Below are positions 17,599 through 25,708 of a DNA stretch of 40,309 bases, one piece after another. Both the position numbers and the translations under genes were made by a program. The DNA is from Candidatus Sulfotelmatobacter sp. GTDB lineage: Bacteria; Acidobacteriota; Terriglobia; Terriglobales; Acidobacteriaceae. The notes beneath the pieces are model-generated. The model did not search any database, was not told the origin of the DNA, and saw only the letters and a program-made list of their open reading frames with translations. The first letter of the stretch is position 1. The number at the start of each line of letters is the position of its first letter. The DNA is taken from contig JASHNX010000057.1 in assembly GCA_030041415.1 (NCBI GenBank), positions 1-40,309 on the forward strand. The letters run 5' to 3'.

Positions 17599-17617
17599 GC
17601 TGCGAAACTTTCGCAGC
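17599..17617. promoter_or_regulatory. 19-bp perfect palindrome between the CpsD-like and acetyltransferase genes
   Basis: GCTGCGAAACTTTCGCAGC has 9-bp arms around a single central base. It is 13 bp past the CpsD-like stop and 55 bp before the acetyltransferase start. As RNA it gives an 8-bp stem with a 3-base loop but no U-run follows, so it is not a classic intrinsic terminator. Candidates are an intra-operon pause or processing hairpin or a dimeric repressor site. Confidence 0.5.
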
Positions 17618-17630
17618 TGGGGCTCGCTGC

Positions 17631-18413
17631 CTACAGCATCTGATAAATCACTTCAGGAATCGGAAACGTTCGCTGATTCAGCACTGCACCCAGGATGCGC
17701 ACGTTAGCCGCATGCAAATCTTCGACCGCCTGCCGGGCAGTTTCGCGCCTGGAGGAGTTTGCCTTTAGCACCAACACTACTCCGTCCGCGGCAGCCCCAA
17801 GCACCGCCACGTCAGGCGAAGCCGTCACAGACGGAGCATCCAGCAAAATGTAATCAGCCTCCGCCCGCAATTCCCTTACCTTCTGTCGCACGCGTTCAGA
17901 GCCGAGGTTCGGCAAGTTGGTCTCCAGAGCAGACCCACAACTCACCAGCCGGAGATTCGGGCGGGCCAGACTGCGCGCAAAGTTGCTTATCGGGGCTGGC
18001 CCACGCAAGGCTTCGGCGAAGCCCTCTTGGCTTTCAACCTCGAATTCATTGTGCAGCTGAGGGTTCTTGAGATTGGCGTCGATCAGGCAAACTGTCCCGC
18101 TCACTTGGGCTGCCAAAGTCTCAGCCGCTCGGGCGGCGATCCACGTGGAGCCGTTTCCGGGTTCGCTGGCTGTAAAGACTACGACGCGAGGAGCCTCGGC
18201 GCCCGGTAGCAGAAAAACCCGCTGCACCAGCTTGCTAAGTTGCTCTTGTTCCGCGGGCTCCAACCGGAGCAGCGGTTCGGTCGCCTGAAACGGCTCACAG
18301 GGGCTGCGCTCCGCAGAAGGCGTGGGCTCCGCAGAGGGAAAATCGGCAGCAGCTACTCCCAGCACTTCCTGATCTTTACCCAGTTGGTGCAAAAGCTCAT
18401 AGATGCGACTCAT
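17631..18413 (-). CDS. CpsD/CapB-like BY-kinase homologue with degenerate Walker A
   Basis: 260-aa MinD/BY-kinase fold protein. Such proteins phosphorylate tyrosines and, with the Wzz/GumC partner, control polymer assembly. Seen: a Walker A-like loop at 81-91 (TASEPGNGSTW), a Walker A'-like LIDANLKNP (110-118), and a Walker B-like YILLDAPSV (about 196-204). Usual members have PGEGKS/T; here the nucleotide-binding Lys is replaced by Ser. The A' motif also departs from the usual DADxRxP (Asn and Lys instead of Asp and Arg). The C-terminus has one Tyr (YQML) rather than a tyrosine cluster. It is therefore probably a pseudokinase or a scaffold for the GumC-like protein. The N-terminal 50 residues are low-complexity and Pro/Glu/Ala-rich. 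It is 76 bp downstream of the Fis-like gene. Confidence 0.82.
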   Translation of the reverse strand: MSRIYELLHQLGKDQEVLGVAAADFPSAEPTPSAERSPCEPFQATEPLLRLEPAEQEQLSKLVQRVFLLPGAEAPRVVVFTASEPGNGSTWIAARAAETLAAQVSGTVCLIDANLKNPQLHNEFEVESQEGFAEALRGPAPISNFARSLARPNLRLVSCGSALETNLPNLGSERVRQKVRELRAEADYILLDAPSVTASPDVAVLGAAADGVVLVLKANSSRRETARQAVEDLHAANVRILGAVLNQRTFPIPEVIYQML

Positions 18414-18489
18414 TCTCCCCTTTTCCTTTCTTTCATTTCAATCGTTTACCTACGCCTTATTCGTGTCGGAGTTCCTGCCGTCAACGCCT

Positions 18490-18783
18490 TTACTCTTTGC
18501 GCTCAAGTGGAACCAGCGGACCGCTTGATTGAGCCGTGATATTGTGCTGTCGAATTTTGTACAGCAATCCACGATAGCTGATGCTCAACAGTTTCGCAGC
18601 CCGTTTTCGATTCCATCCGGTCTCTTGCAGGGCGCAATGGATTGCGGTCACCTCAGCCACAGCGCGCACACTCCGCAGGCTCATGTCGCGTCGCTGCTGA
18701 GAGTCGTCCTGTACCGGCTCGACTCCAGGGCTTTGGCGGTTAGTTTGGGCGGTGTGGCCGGGAGAATCGAGGTTAGTATTCAT
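18490..18783 (-). CDS. Orphan Fis-type helix-turn-helix protein
   Basis: 97-aa DNA-binding protein. Residues about 40-82 match the C-terminal HTH of NtrC-family regulators (AIHCALQETGWNRKRAAKLL then SYRGLLYKIRQ). There is no receiver and no AAA+ sigma-54-activating domain, so it could bind DNA but not open sigma-54 promoters itself. ATG 18783 is preceded by AGAGGAG with a three-base gap. The N-terminal 35 residues look disordered. It is placed first in a short run with the CpsD-like and acetyltransferase genes after a 371-bp gap, so it may be a local regulator of the EPS/peptide operon. Known analogues are the Fis-like ends of EPS regulators such as the PEP-CTERM-locus PrsR; this one may be a stand-alone derivative. 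Confidence 0.8.
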   Translation of the reverse strand: MNTNLDSPGHTAQTNRQSPGVEPVQDDSQQRRDMSLRSVRAVAEVTAIHCALQETGWNRKRAAKLLSISYRGLLYKIRQHNITAQSSGPLVPLERKE

Positions 18784-19154
18784 AAGCTCCTCTGATCCGA
18801 AAATCTATTAACTTAGAAAACTCAGTGGCTGTGCTAGTTCGGGAGATGCGTGAAGCGCACGCGGATCACAGCTCCGCTTTCTGAGTCACATTTTGCGCGT
18901 GACCCTAAGCATCGAAAGCGAAAACTTCACCCGTAAGCTGCTTCGCTTGTTCCGGTTGCCGCCACAGACGCAACTGGGTCTTGCGGGAGTTGTTTTTGGG
19001 GGGCCCACCCTGCGTTTCTCTTCGGCCAGGCGGGAATACAGCAAAATGAAAGTGCCCTAAGGCTACGAGAGGCCGCAAAATCGTGCAAGTGGCCTAATAA
19101 CTTAGAGACTAAGGTCTCTATCGATAGCGCTCGAGTTTGGGTCACCAGCCCGTG
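18784..19154. other. 371-bp intergenic region before the Fis-like gene
   Basis: No gene seen. It holds a hairpin-like repeat at 19104-19119 just after the secreted-protein gene, and CTGAGTCACATTT at 18881-18893, which is repeated at 26281-26293. GTCAC...GTGAC arms flank a nine-base spacer at 18885-18903. It probably contains a promoter for the Fis-like gene, but I could not place a convincing -35/-10 pair. Two sigma-54-like patterns fail on spacing. Confidence 0.5.
19104..19119 (-). terminator. Possible terminator hairpin AGAGAC-N4-GTCTCT
   Basis: Perfect 6-bp arms with the loop TAAG, about 35 bp past the stop of the 19155-20879 gene. On the minus strand the following sequence (AAGTTATTAGG) is AT-rich but not a clean T-run, so termination is a weak call. 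The adjoining CTATCGATAG (19118-19127) is a second palindrome. Confidence 0.3.
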
Positions 19155-20879
19155 TCAATCGCAAACCGCCGAGGTTGGACCAAACACATTAAGTTCCCCG
19201 CGGGTACTCGTGCTGTCGGTTGGGTCCATCGTGCCCAGGTAAACAAGTCCGTTGGCGATTGTGGGCACAACAAACTTGGTCGCGTTGCCCGTCTGGTCGC
19301 GGGTGGGACATTGAGAACTGTTCCATAACTCCGGAATCACGTGAGCAGTCACGTGCTGCGCATCGTAAGCATAAAGCACTACCGGCTCCGGGGTGGCAAC
19401 CCCCTGCGCAGGCCAGCCGTTCCCATCCACCACCCATACGATTGCCGTTCCATTGTTAGTGCCGGAAGAAGAAATCGACAGACTCGGGCCGTATTCAAAG
19501 CTTACCGCGCTTTTCGCCGTCTGGTTCTGGCAAACCGGATAAGGATGACATGTCGGCGGGCTGGTGACGCTTACGCCATATTTCAAAAGAGGAGAATACA
19601 TCGGGGAATAAAACAGCGCCGAATTCCAATACCCCGCGGTTGTGTAAAACGCCTTGGGAGAAGCCTTAAAGTACTCCTGATTGGCGTTCGTGCCCGTCGC
19701 TGGGCAGGTACTATTTGTCGGAGGAGTGTAGCCCCCGGGGTTAGCACGATTCATCGCGTAAATGTTCCCATCTTTTCCCGCCGCGATGGCCCAATAGGTC
19801 GAACCGCTGTCAGGAATCAGCATGGTCCCGCCCGACCCGAAATCCTCATCTTCCACATCCATGCACTCTTGGCCAAACGGAGTGAAATATCCGTTCGGTA
19901 TGGTACTGAGGCTGGTCGTGAGCTTAACGAAGCTGTCCCCATAATCCGAACCACCGGTATTCACCGTGAAGTCGCCGTCTCCAGTGACGACATAAAGATA
20001 GGTGTCCCCGCCAGGCGAATCAGGCCCTGCCGCCAAACCGGCTCCAGACATCCATACACCCCCGCCTTCGAGAGCCGGCGTGCTGCTCCAGACAATTGGA
20101 GCGTTGGCCAGATTGTAGGCATCGTAGGCGAAAACCCAACCGCGGGGAATGCTTACCCCAACGACTCCCGTGCCATCCATCTCCGAGAAGCCGATATACA
20201 CGGTGCTATCCCCGTTCGACCAGGTGTTCGGCAACAGGAGCAGTCCCGGCCGTTGAATATGGTTGTACGCGCTAAATGCAACCTTTTGGTATGAACCGGC
20301 TATATCGACGGGGCCGCCAAATTTCTCAGCCAGAGTCGTCAGGTCGAGCGCGTGGAGCCGGTGCGTGAAGCACGAACTATTGTTGCCTGTGGCACAAGTT
20401 CCCGCGGTTGACTCCGTCTCGGTAACCAGAAAAATCGTATTCGTCGTGGAATCGATTACCGGAGTTCCAAGAATTCCAATGATGGGCTTTAGTGCGTAAC
20501 AGTGTACGCCACCCACCTTGGCACAGCCCACGGCAGTCTCATTAGCTTCAAGTAAAGAGACCTGGGCGATCTGGCTGCAATTGCTTCCGTTGATCTCGTA
20601 GACGCTATCGTTCATCGTCACGATGTAGACGGTGTTGTTCCCCCCGCTCGAGACCACTAAGGGCTGGGCATAAATCTGACCATCGACCACGGCCTGGCAA
20701 ACTTTGCCAAATTGAGTCGAGTTGACATTACTTTGATTGAGCACGGTTTCAGTTGCGTTCAGGCCATCGCGCCCATTGTCATTGTGCCAGGTGAGAACGT
20801 TGGTCTGGCCCGTCATCAGGGCTGCCGTGCAGACGACAAAACCACAGAGCAGTGGTAAGCGGCGAAACGATTTATTCAT
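19155..20879 (-). CDS. Secreted beta-propeller-like (PQQ-repeat-type) protein
   Basis: 574 aa from ATG 20879, with GGAG four bases upstream; an upstream ATG at 20966 would add 29 residues before the signal peptide. Residues 1-24 are a signal peptide (SFRRLPLLCGFVVCTAALMTGQ). The mature part has repeated blades of the pattern VYIVTMNDSVYEINGS, LLPNTWSNGDSTVYIGF, YLYVVTGDGDF, YWAIAAGKDGNIYAMN, VPTIANGLVYLGTMD, as in PQQ-dehydrogenase-like beta-propellers. It has about 14 cysteines, which suggests disulfides outside the cytoplasm. There is no PEP-CTERM or other sorting tail. No PQQ-enzyme catalytic residues were identified, so a binding or scaffold role is as likely as catalysis. It follows the beta-helix gene by 260 bp in the same direction. 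Confidence 0.75.
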   Translation of the reverse strand: MNKSFRRLPLLCGFVVCTAALMTGQTNVLTWHNDNGRDGLNATETVLNQSNVNSTQFGKVCQAVVDGQIYAQPLVVSSGGNNTVYIVTMNDSVYEINGSNCSQIAQVSLLEANETAVGCAKVGGVHCYALKPIIGILGTPVIDSTTNTIFLVTETESTAGTCATGNNSSCFTHRLHALDLTTLAEKFGGPVDIAGSYQKVAFSAYNHIQRPGLLLLPNTWSNGDSTVYIGFSEMDGTGVVGVSIPRGWVFAYDAYNLANAPIVWSSTPALEGGGVWMSGAGLAAGPDSPGGDTYLYVVTGDGDFTVNTGGSDYGDSFVKLTTSLSTIPNGYFTPFGQECMDVEDEDFGSGGTMLIPDSGSTYWAIAAGKDGNIYAMNRANPGGYTPPTNSTCPATGTNANQEYFKASPKAFYTTAGYWNSALFYSPMYSPLLKYGVSVTSPPTCHPYPVCQNQTAKSAVSFEYGPSLSISSSGTNNGTAIVWVVDGNGWPAQGVATPEPVVLYAYDAQHVTAHVIPELWNSSQCPTRDQTGNATKFVVPTIANGLVYLGTMDPTDSTSTRGELNVFGPTSAVCD

Positions 20880-21139
20880 AATTCTCCATCCTTTGTGTAG
20901 CGACTCAAACGCTTGGCTTCCCGAGCGAGCCGAAGAGATGCAAATTGCGGAGCAGAGCATCGGCAAGGCCGAGCTACTCCGAAAACGTGTTCCAGCGAAA
21001 ACGGTTCGTAACTATCAATCAGGGTTTCCACAACTGAAGGGGAGTCGTCAGCGCAGAGATCGGAGCTGTCCGGGGGAGGAATTGGTTCTTGCGCAAAAAG
21101 CTACCCTCTTGCGCAAAACGTTCAGACTTTATGATCAGG
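20880..21139. other. 260-bp gap with two TTGCGCAA palindromes 20 bp apart
   Basis: No gene. TCTTGCGCAAAA occurs twice, at 21087-21098 and 21107-21118, each containing the 8-bp palindrome TTGCGCAA (21089-21096 and 21109-21116). The spacing is exactly 20 bp, about two helical turns, which suits paired regulator sites. They lie about 210-240 bp upstream of the secreted propeller-like gene and 20-55 bp past the beta-helix gene. Confidence 0.45.
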
Positions 21140-24100
21140 CTATTGCGTCACTGTCTGGTTCACTACATTCGAGGTGCTGCCTGAAACATCGTGGTCGCCG
21201 GCGTACGTTGCAGTGACCGAATACTTGCCCGGGCTCAGAGTCTTCGTCTGGAGTACAGCGACGCCATTATTAAGGGAATGGGTCCCAAGAACCGTACTGC
21301 CTGCCTGGAACGTAACTTGTCCCGTTGGAGTGCTGGACGTGGAGCTGACCGTCGCTGTAAAAGTTACCGTCTGACCCGACGTTGATGGATTGGGACTAGC
21401 AGTCAGAACTGTAGCGCTCGCATCCTGACCGATCGTTTCGTTCAATGTGGGAGATGCGCTGTTGAGAAAGTTCGTGTCTCCCGAATATTTCGCGCTAATC
21501 TGCCATTCTCCCAATGGAAACGCGGAGGTCGTAAACGTAGCCACACCGTCATTGAGCGGCACCGTGCCGAGGGGCGCGCCCTTACTGAAAGTAACTGTTC
21601 CCGTCGGAGTACCCACCGGAGAGCTCACTCTCGCAGTGAACGTGACCGCCTGACCATACGCGGCCGGATTCACATTCGACTGTACTGCGGTCGTACTGCT
21701 GGCCCGGTCGACCCATTGCGAAAACGCGTTCGAAGTTGTCGCAAGCCAGAATGCATTTGCAGGAAAACTCGCGGTGATGAGATTTTGACCTACCGCCAGT
21801 CCGGAAACCTGAAGATTCGCGGCGCCTTGGACCGTGTCGCTTGTCCCCAAAACCTGTCCGTTCTCGGTGAAAGTAACTTGTGTTCCGTCGGGCGGAGGTC
21901 CGTAATTCGAACTGGCAGTCGCGGTCAGTATGACTGGTTCACCGTAAACCGCGGGGCTAGCATTTGATGTGATCGCCAGCGTCGAGGTGGTGATGTAGGA
22001 GCCCGTGGGGAAGGTCGCGGCTATGGCTGGCGGTTCCATGCATTGCGAGGCGCACCCCGGTGCATTGACATTAAAAGCCACGAACCCCACTTCCCCAGCC
22101 GGCGAACCGCTCTGCAGCGCAAAATTGTCCGTCGGATAATAAGGATCCACAAAGAGCGGGTCGGACTGCACGCTGTCCGCATCCTCACCCAAACCCTGCC
22201 AATCAGACCAGGTCAGCTGATGCACTATTTGGCAAGCGGCGTTTGTGGTGCGAAATGGGGTTGAGGTCAAAGCACAGCCGGAATTCGCCAGGTCGCAGTA
22301 CATATTGCTCGTGTACTTTTGCACCGTTGGTAAGCCGGCCTCGCCTCCTGGAGAATAAGCGCAGCCAATCTGAATTTCCGATTGGCTGAAAAAAACCAGA
22401 TTATTGCTGAACTCGAATTGGCTAACGCCAGAAGGAGCAGAGGAGACGACTCCTTCGATCTCCGTGCCGGTATACGAGAACACGTTGTTTTTGATCGTGT
22501 TCGGGGCCTGCGGTATTTGCGGCCCATCCGTTTGTGACATGGAATGGTCGGTGGTGCGATACACGAGGTTGTTCTCAACGATCACCTTCCCCGTGTCGTA
22601 GTCGAGCTTTACGCCATAGCCGCCATAACCATCCGTATCAAGTACGCTGGCGTCCGTCACATCGTGAATCTTGTTATTTAGGACTGTGTTTCCCGAGGCG
22701 GTGAAAGTCGGCGTTCCGGTGCTAAAGTACAGAGCCCCGGTGTCACTCAGGATCCCTTGCATCAGGTCATACACGTGGTTAAACGAAATAGCGATGTTGA
22801 AGGTGCCGTTCGAATCCGAGGTTCCTGGTGCACACCCCGACTCGCAGATGCCGATGGCAGAATGATAACTATCGTAGATGGTGTTGTGAGTATAAGTATT
22901 GTTGTTGCCGCTGCCCTGCGCGATTCCATAAACCGAGGGAAAAGCGCGCCCAACACCTTCAATCACATTGTTCTGAACAGTTACATTGTTTGGAACATTC
23001 GCGTCCGTATCCATGGTGCTGGAACCCGAACCCACGCGAACGCCCTCGCCACCGGTGTCGTAAAACGCTCCGTTCTGGATGGTGTCTTGACTCGTGCTCC
23101 CGTTGGAGGGCAAGCTAACGCACCAGGTCGGCGAGAAAGTGTTGACGCAGGTAACAAGTTCCAAACCTCCACCCGAGGTCTGCGTCACAACATCACTGTC
23201 AAAATTGACATTGTTGCAATTCTGGCAGGAAACGGCCGCGGGAATTCCGTAATCGCCCTGATTGGATTGGTATCCCGCCGCCGGCACCACAAAATCGTCG
23301 TGTTCAAACGAAAGCCCTTGAAAAGTGACGTACTGGATCTGAGAAGCAACCAGCACTTGCGTCGCCTGCGGGACAATTACTGGACTAGTGTTGGGATCCT
23401 CTCCTGAGTTGGCTAAGTATGTGAGCACCCACGGCGTGGTAGAGCGATTCAGAAACCATTGTCCCGGCTCCAGAAGTTCGTTCTGAACATTTTCAACCAG
23501 GTAGCGGTGGTTCGGAATGAATCCGTGCGCGGTGGGCTCGTAAGTACTGCTGGTCGGCCCAGTCATATAGATGATCTGGTTAGCGGTGTCAACGCAACTG
23601 ATCCTGAGCCTTGAAACTGTCCAGAACTCAAAATCGATCAACTGAATGTCACCCACCAAGTTGGAGTTCCCTGCGGGTTGGCCGCACGGGTTTCCGGCAG
23701 GCGGCGCAAGGTTCGTCCAAGTATCCGAAATGGGATCTGACGGGCTGTACTGAAAACGGTCAAAGCATTCCCATCCGCTTCCGTTCACGTAAACCGAGCA
23801 GTTTGGATCCGGCGGTGAATTCGGCGGAGGAGCGCCGTTGAGGAAAACTGTTGCCAGTACCCGATAGTAGGTACCGACGTTGGTTGTAGATGATCCCAAT
23901 CGGGGTCTCAACCTTCGCTGGCCGTTATAGAACAACTGCTCAAAATATTGCGTGCTGGTCGGCAAAGTTTTTTGCCACTCGTTGCCGCTGACTTTAGTCC
24001 AGCCTGTCAACTGCAGGCCGCCGCTGATCACAGGGCTCTCGTCAGGATAATTTTCCCAGATTACGTGGAGCTGAGAGGTTCCGGAATCAGCGCTGGTAAA

Positions 24101-24379
24101 CTCGAGCGTCTGCGACTGCCAATAAATGCCCTTCCGCAGCATGACTGTGATGGGAGCAGTGCGCCCATTCGGATTCGAGAGGATCTGGCGCACGGCTGTT
24201 TGTGCGCGCGAAACGGTTGCGAATGGCCCATCGGTATCACTTGAATTCGGCGCGGCCAGAGTACCGCTCCACGCATCATTGCCATCCGTCGCGACGTAGT
24301 AATCCGCAGTCTGAGCCTTGGCTGCAGTACTTCCGAAGACACCGAGAAAAAGGCATACGAATATTGTGCGTAACGACAC
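21140..24379 (-). CDS. Secreted right-handed parallel beta-helix protein with three C-terminal Ig-like repeats
   Basis: 1079 aa from GTG 24379: GGAG lies eight bases upstream and the start gives a clean signal peptide (SLRTIFVCLFLGVFGSTAAKA). An in-frame ATG at 24430 would put 17 residues in front of it. The mature protein opens with YYVATDGNDAWSGTLAAPN, typical of beta-helix lyase/epimerase-like proteins. Then come beta-helix coils rich in N-N and V-x-N-N-V (NVTVQNNVIEGVG, NNTYTHNTIYDSYHSA, GNTVLNNKIHDV). The last ~290 residues are three Ig-like repeats (SNASPAVYGEPVILTATA; NVNPAAYGQAVTFTARV; SPNPSTSGQTVTFTATV). The fold fits polysaccharide lyases, epimerases or glycan-binding proteins, so trimming or remodelling of the exported polymer is a fair inference. 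Catalytic residues were not identified. Confidence 0.8.
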   Translation of the reverse strand: MSLRTIFVCLFLGVFGSTAAKAQTADYYVATDGNDAWSGTLAAPNSSDTDGPFATVSRAQTAVRQILSNPNGRTAPITVMLRKGIYWQSQTLEFTSADSGTSQLHVIWENYPDESPVISGGLQLTGWTKVSGNEWQKTLPTSTQYFEQLFYNGQRRLRPRLGSSTTNVGTYYRVLATVFLNGAPPPNSPPDPNCSVYVNGSGWECFDRFQYSPSDPISDTWTNLAPPAGNPCGQPAGNSNLVGDIQLIDFEFWTVSRLRISCVDTANQIIYMTGPTSSTYEPTAHGFIPNHRYLVENVQNELLEPGQWFLNRSTTPWVLTYLANSGEDPNTSPVIVPQATQVLVASQIQYVTFQGLSFEHDDFVVPAAGYQSNQGDYGIPAAVSCQNCNNVNFDSDVVTQTSGGGLELVTCVNTFSPTWCVSLPSNGSTSQDTIQNGAFYDTGGEGVRVGSGSSTMDTDANVPNNVTVQNNVIEGVGRAFPSVYGIAQGSGNNNTYTHNTIYDSYHSAIGICESGCAPGTSDSNGTFNIAISFNHVYDLMQGILSDTGALYFSTGTPTFTASGNTVLNNKIHDVTDASVLDTDGYGGYGVKLDYDTGKVIVENNLVYRTTDHSMSQTDGPQIPQAPNTIKNNVFSYTGTEIEGVVSSAPSGVSQFEFSNNLVFFSQSEIQIGCAYSPGGEAGLPTVQKYTSNMYCDLANSGCALTSTPFRTTNAACQIVHQLTWSDWQGLGEDADSVQSDPLFVDPYYPTDNFALQSGSPAGEVGFVAFNVNAPGCASQCMEPPAIAATFPTGSYITTSTLAITSNASPAVYGEPVILTATASSNYGPPPDGTQVTFTENGQVLGTSDTVQGAANLQVSGLAVGQNLITASFPANAFWLATTSNAFSQWVDRASSTTAVQSNVNPAAYGQAVTFTARVSSPVGTPTGTVTFSKGAPLGTVPLNDGVATFTTSAFPLGEWQISAKYSGDTNFLNSASPTLNETIGQDASATVLTASPNPSTSGQTVTFTATVSSTSSTPTGQVTFQAGSTVLGTHSLNNGVAVLQTKTLSPGKYSVTATYAGDHDVSGSTSNVVNQTVTQ

Positions 24380-24688
24380 AGGTCCATCTCCAAGCGGCCA
24401 ATGTAGTCGGCACGAAGGGGGATCGTTCACCCGCCCCGGCGAGCTTGTGAAGTTTATAGAGGCTCATGGGCGACAAGTCAAAACTCAGAAGTGCAAGCCG
24501 AACCACGCGACTGGCGGCCATTCTGAGGCAATTGGACCGGTGCTGCTAGACACCAAAAGAGGGGGCGGGATCGACCGTACGTCACGTCGAGAATTGAGGA
24601 AAACTGGACCTGGGAAGTTCCAGGGCGAAGATTCGAAGCCCTGCCTGCAGGCGCTCCTGTGGATTTTATAGGGATTTTCTGGCTGCCC
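24380..24688. other. 309-bp gap between the ATPase and beta-helix genes
   Basis: No gene supported. On the minus strand, CCTGGAACTTCCCAGG (24609-24624; 5-bp arms) is followed five bases later by TTTTCC, a weak terminator-like element behind the ATPase gene. A 10-bp palindrome GCCTGCAGGC lies at 24643-24652. A CTATAAAAT box at about 24665-24673 has no matching -35. Confidence 0.45.
24609..24624 (-). terminator. Weak terminator-like hairpin after the ATPase gene
   Basis: CCTGG-AACTTC-CCAGG, then TCCAG and TTTTCC on the minus strand, about 65-80 bp after the ATPase stop. The stem is short and the T-run is offset. It might be an attenuation point that the NusG-like protein overrides. Confidence 0.3.
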
Positions 24689-25660
24689 TCATGCCTGGGG
24701 TTTACGCTTCCAGGCGCTTAATTGCCCGGTGAGCTCCCGCATGTACGCCTTTGCGTCATCCGGACTGAGGCTCTCCTCCGATGGATTCGCCGCGGGCTGC
24801 ACGCCAGACAGGCCAAAAGGCGAGGGCTGCGCGATCGGCAACTCCGTTAGATGTTTCTTCATATCCAGATCGCCGATCACTTCTTCTACCAAGTCAGGAC
24901 CAATCAGCTTTTGCCGCATAGCGCAACCTAGCGACATCGCGTTAAAACAGAAGTTGTTGAGGTTACGCGGAATGCCTTCTGTGAACTCGGTGACCAGATG
25001 CATCGCTTCCGGCGTAAACAGCGGATCACCCGAATACCCTGCGATGCGTAGGCGATGATTTACGTAACTGCTGGACTCCTCGACTGACAATGGCGCCAGG
25101 CCGCTGAGCGAAGATATGCGCTGCTTCAGTTGCGAAAGCTGGCGGCTCGCGAGTTTATCGGCCAATTCCGGTTGTCCCGACAGGACTATCTGCAACAGCT
25201 TGGCGCGCGGGGTTTCGAAATCGGAAAGCAGTCGGATGGTTTCCAGCACCGACCGATCCAGATTTTGCGCCTCGTCGACGACAATAATGAAACGCCTGCC
25301 CGCGCTGGCTTCCTGCAAGAGCAACTTGTTGAATTCGTCGTGCATGCGCACAAAATCATGCCCCACCGTTTCACACCCCAGTTCGGTGAGCAGGAAGCGC
25401 ATGAACTCCCTTGAGTCGCATTGCGTCTGAAAAATAAATGCGGTGCGCGCCGCGCCGCGAAACTTCTCCATCAAATGAAACAGCAAGGTCGTTTTTCCCG
25501 TACCCGGCTTGCCAATCAACGCCAGGAAGCCGCGCTCGGAATCGATGCCGTAATACAGTGACGCCAGCGCCTCCCGATACCCGCGGCTTAAATAGAGAAA
25601 ACGAGGATCGGGAGTTACCCCGAATGGTTGTTCTCGCAATCCGTAGAATTTCAAAAACAT
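24689..25660 (-). CDS. ExeA/GspA-like AAA ATPase (EPS/exosortase-locus type)
   Basis: 323-aa AAA ATPase. It opens with MFLKFYGLREQPFGVTPDPRFLYLSRGYREAL, the signature of ExeA-like proteins that accompany XrtA/PEP-CTERM and EPS loci. Walker A is GKPGTGKTT, Walker B is FIIVVDEAQNL, and arginine-rich sensor regions follow (SGQPELADKL; EGIPRNLNNFC). The C-terminal 50 residues are Pro/Ser-rich and unconserved, and there is no membrane segment. ATG 25660 has AAGGA six bases upstream. The role in polymer export is unproven; it probably uses ATP to assemble or regulate an envelope complex. It is 48 bp after the NusG-like gene, so the two should be co-transcribed. No exosortase or PEP-CTERM tail was found in the window. 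Confidence 0.88.
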   Translation of the reverse strand: MFLKFYGLREQPFGVTPDPRFLYLSRGYREALASLYYGIDSERGFLALIGKPGTGKTTLLFHLMEKFRGAARTAFIFQTQCDSREFMRFLLTELGCETVGHDFVRMHDEFNKLLLQEASAGRRFIIVVDEAQNLDRSVLETIRLLSDFETPRAKLLQIVLSGQPELADKLASRQLSQLKQRISSLSGLAPLSVEESSSYVNHRLRIAGYSGDPLFTPEAMHLVTEFTEGIPRNLNNFCFNAMSLGCAMRQKLIGPDLVEEVIGDLDMKKHLTELPIAQPSPFGLSGVQPAANPSEESLSPDDAKAYMRELTGQLSAWKRKPQA

Positions 25661-25679
25661 TTGCAGTCCTTATGACTCA

Positions 25680-25696
25680 GCCAGACGTCGACTGGC
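25680..25696. promoter_or_regulatory. Inverted repeat GCCAG-N7-CTGGC between the NusG-like and ATPase genes
   Basis: 5-bp perfect arms in the 48-bp gap. Its right part, TCGACTGGC (25688-25696), recurs at 26320-26328 in a second hairpin on the other side of the NusG-like gene. Confidence 0.3.
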
Positions 25697-25708
25697 GCGA
25701 TGAGAAGC

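Noticed and set aside
18790-19110. Sigma-54 promoter candidates upstream of the Fis-like gene
   Set aside because: GGGCAC...TTTTGC and TTGCACG...TTTTGC on the minus strand both miss the strict spacing between the -24 and -12 elements (two too many, one too few).
18927-24688. PEP-CTERM/exosortase system, suggested by the ExeA-like ATPase
   Set aside because: No exosortase gene and no PEP-CTERM tail on any secreted protein here; the ATPase alone does not prove it.
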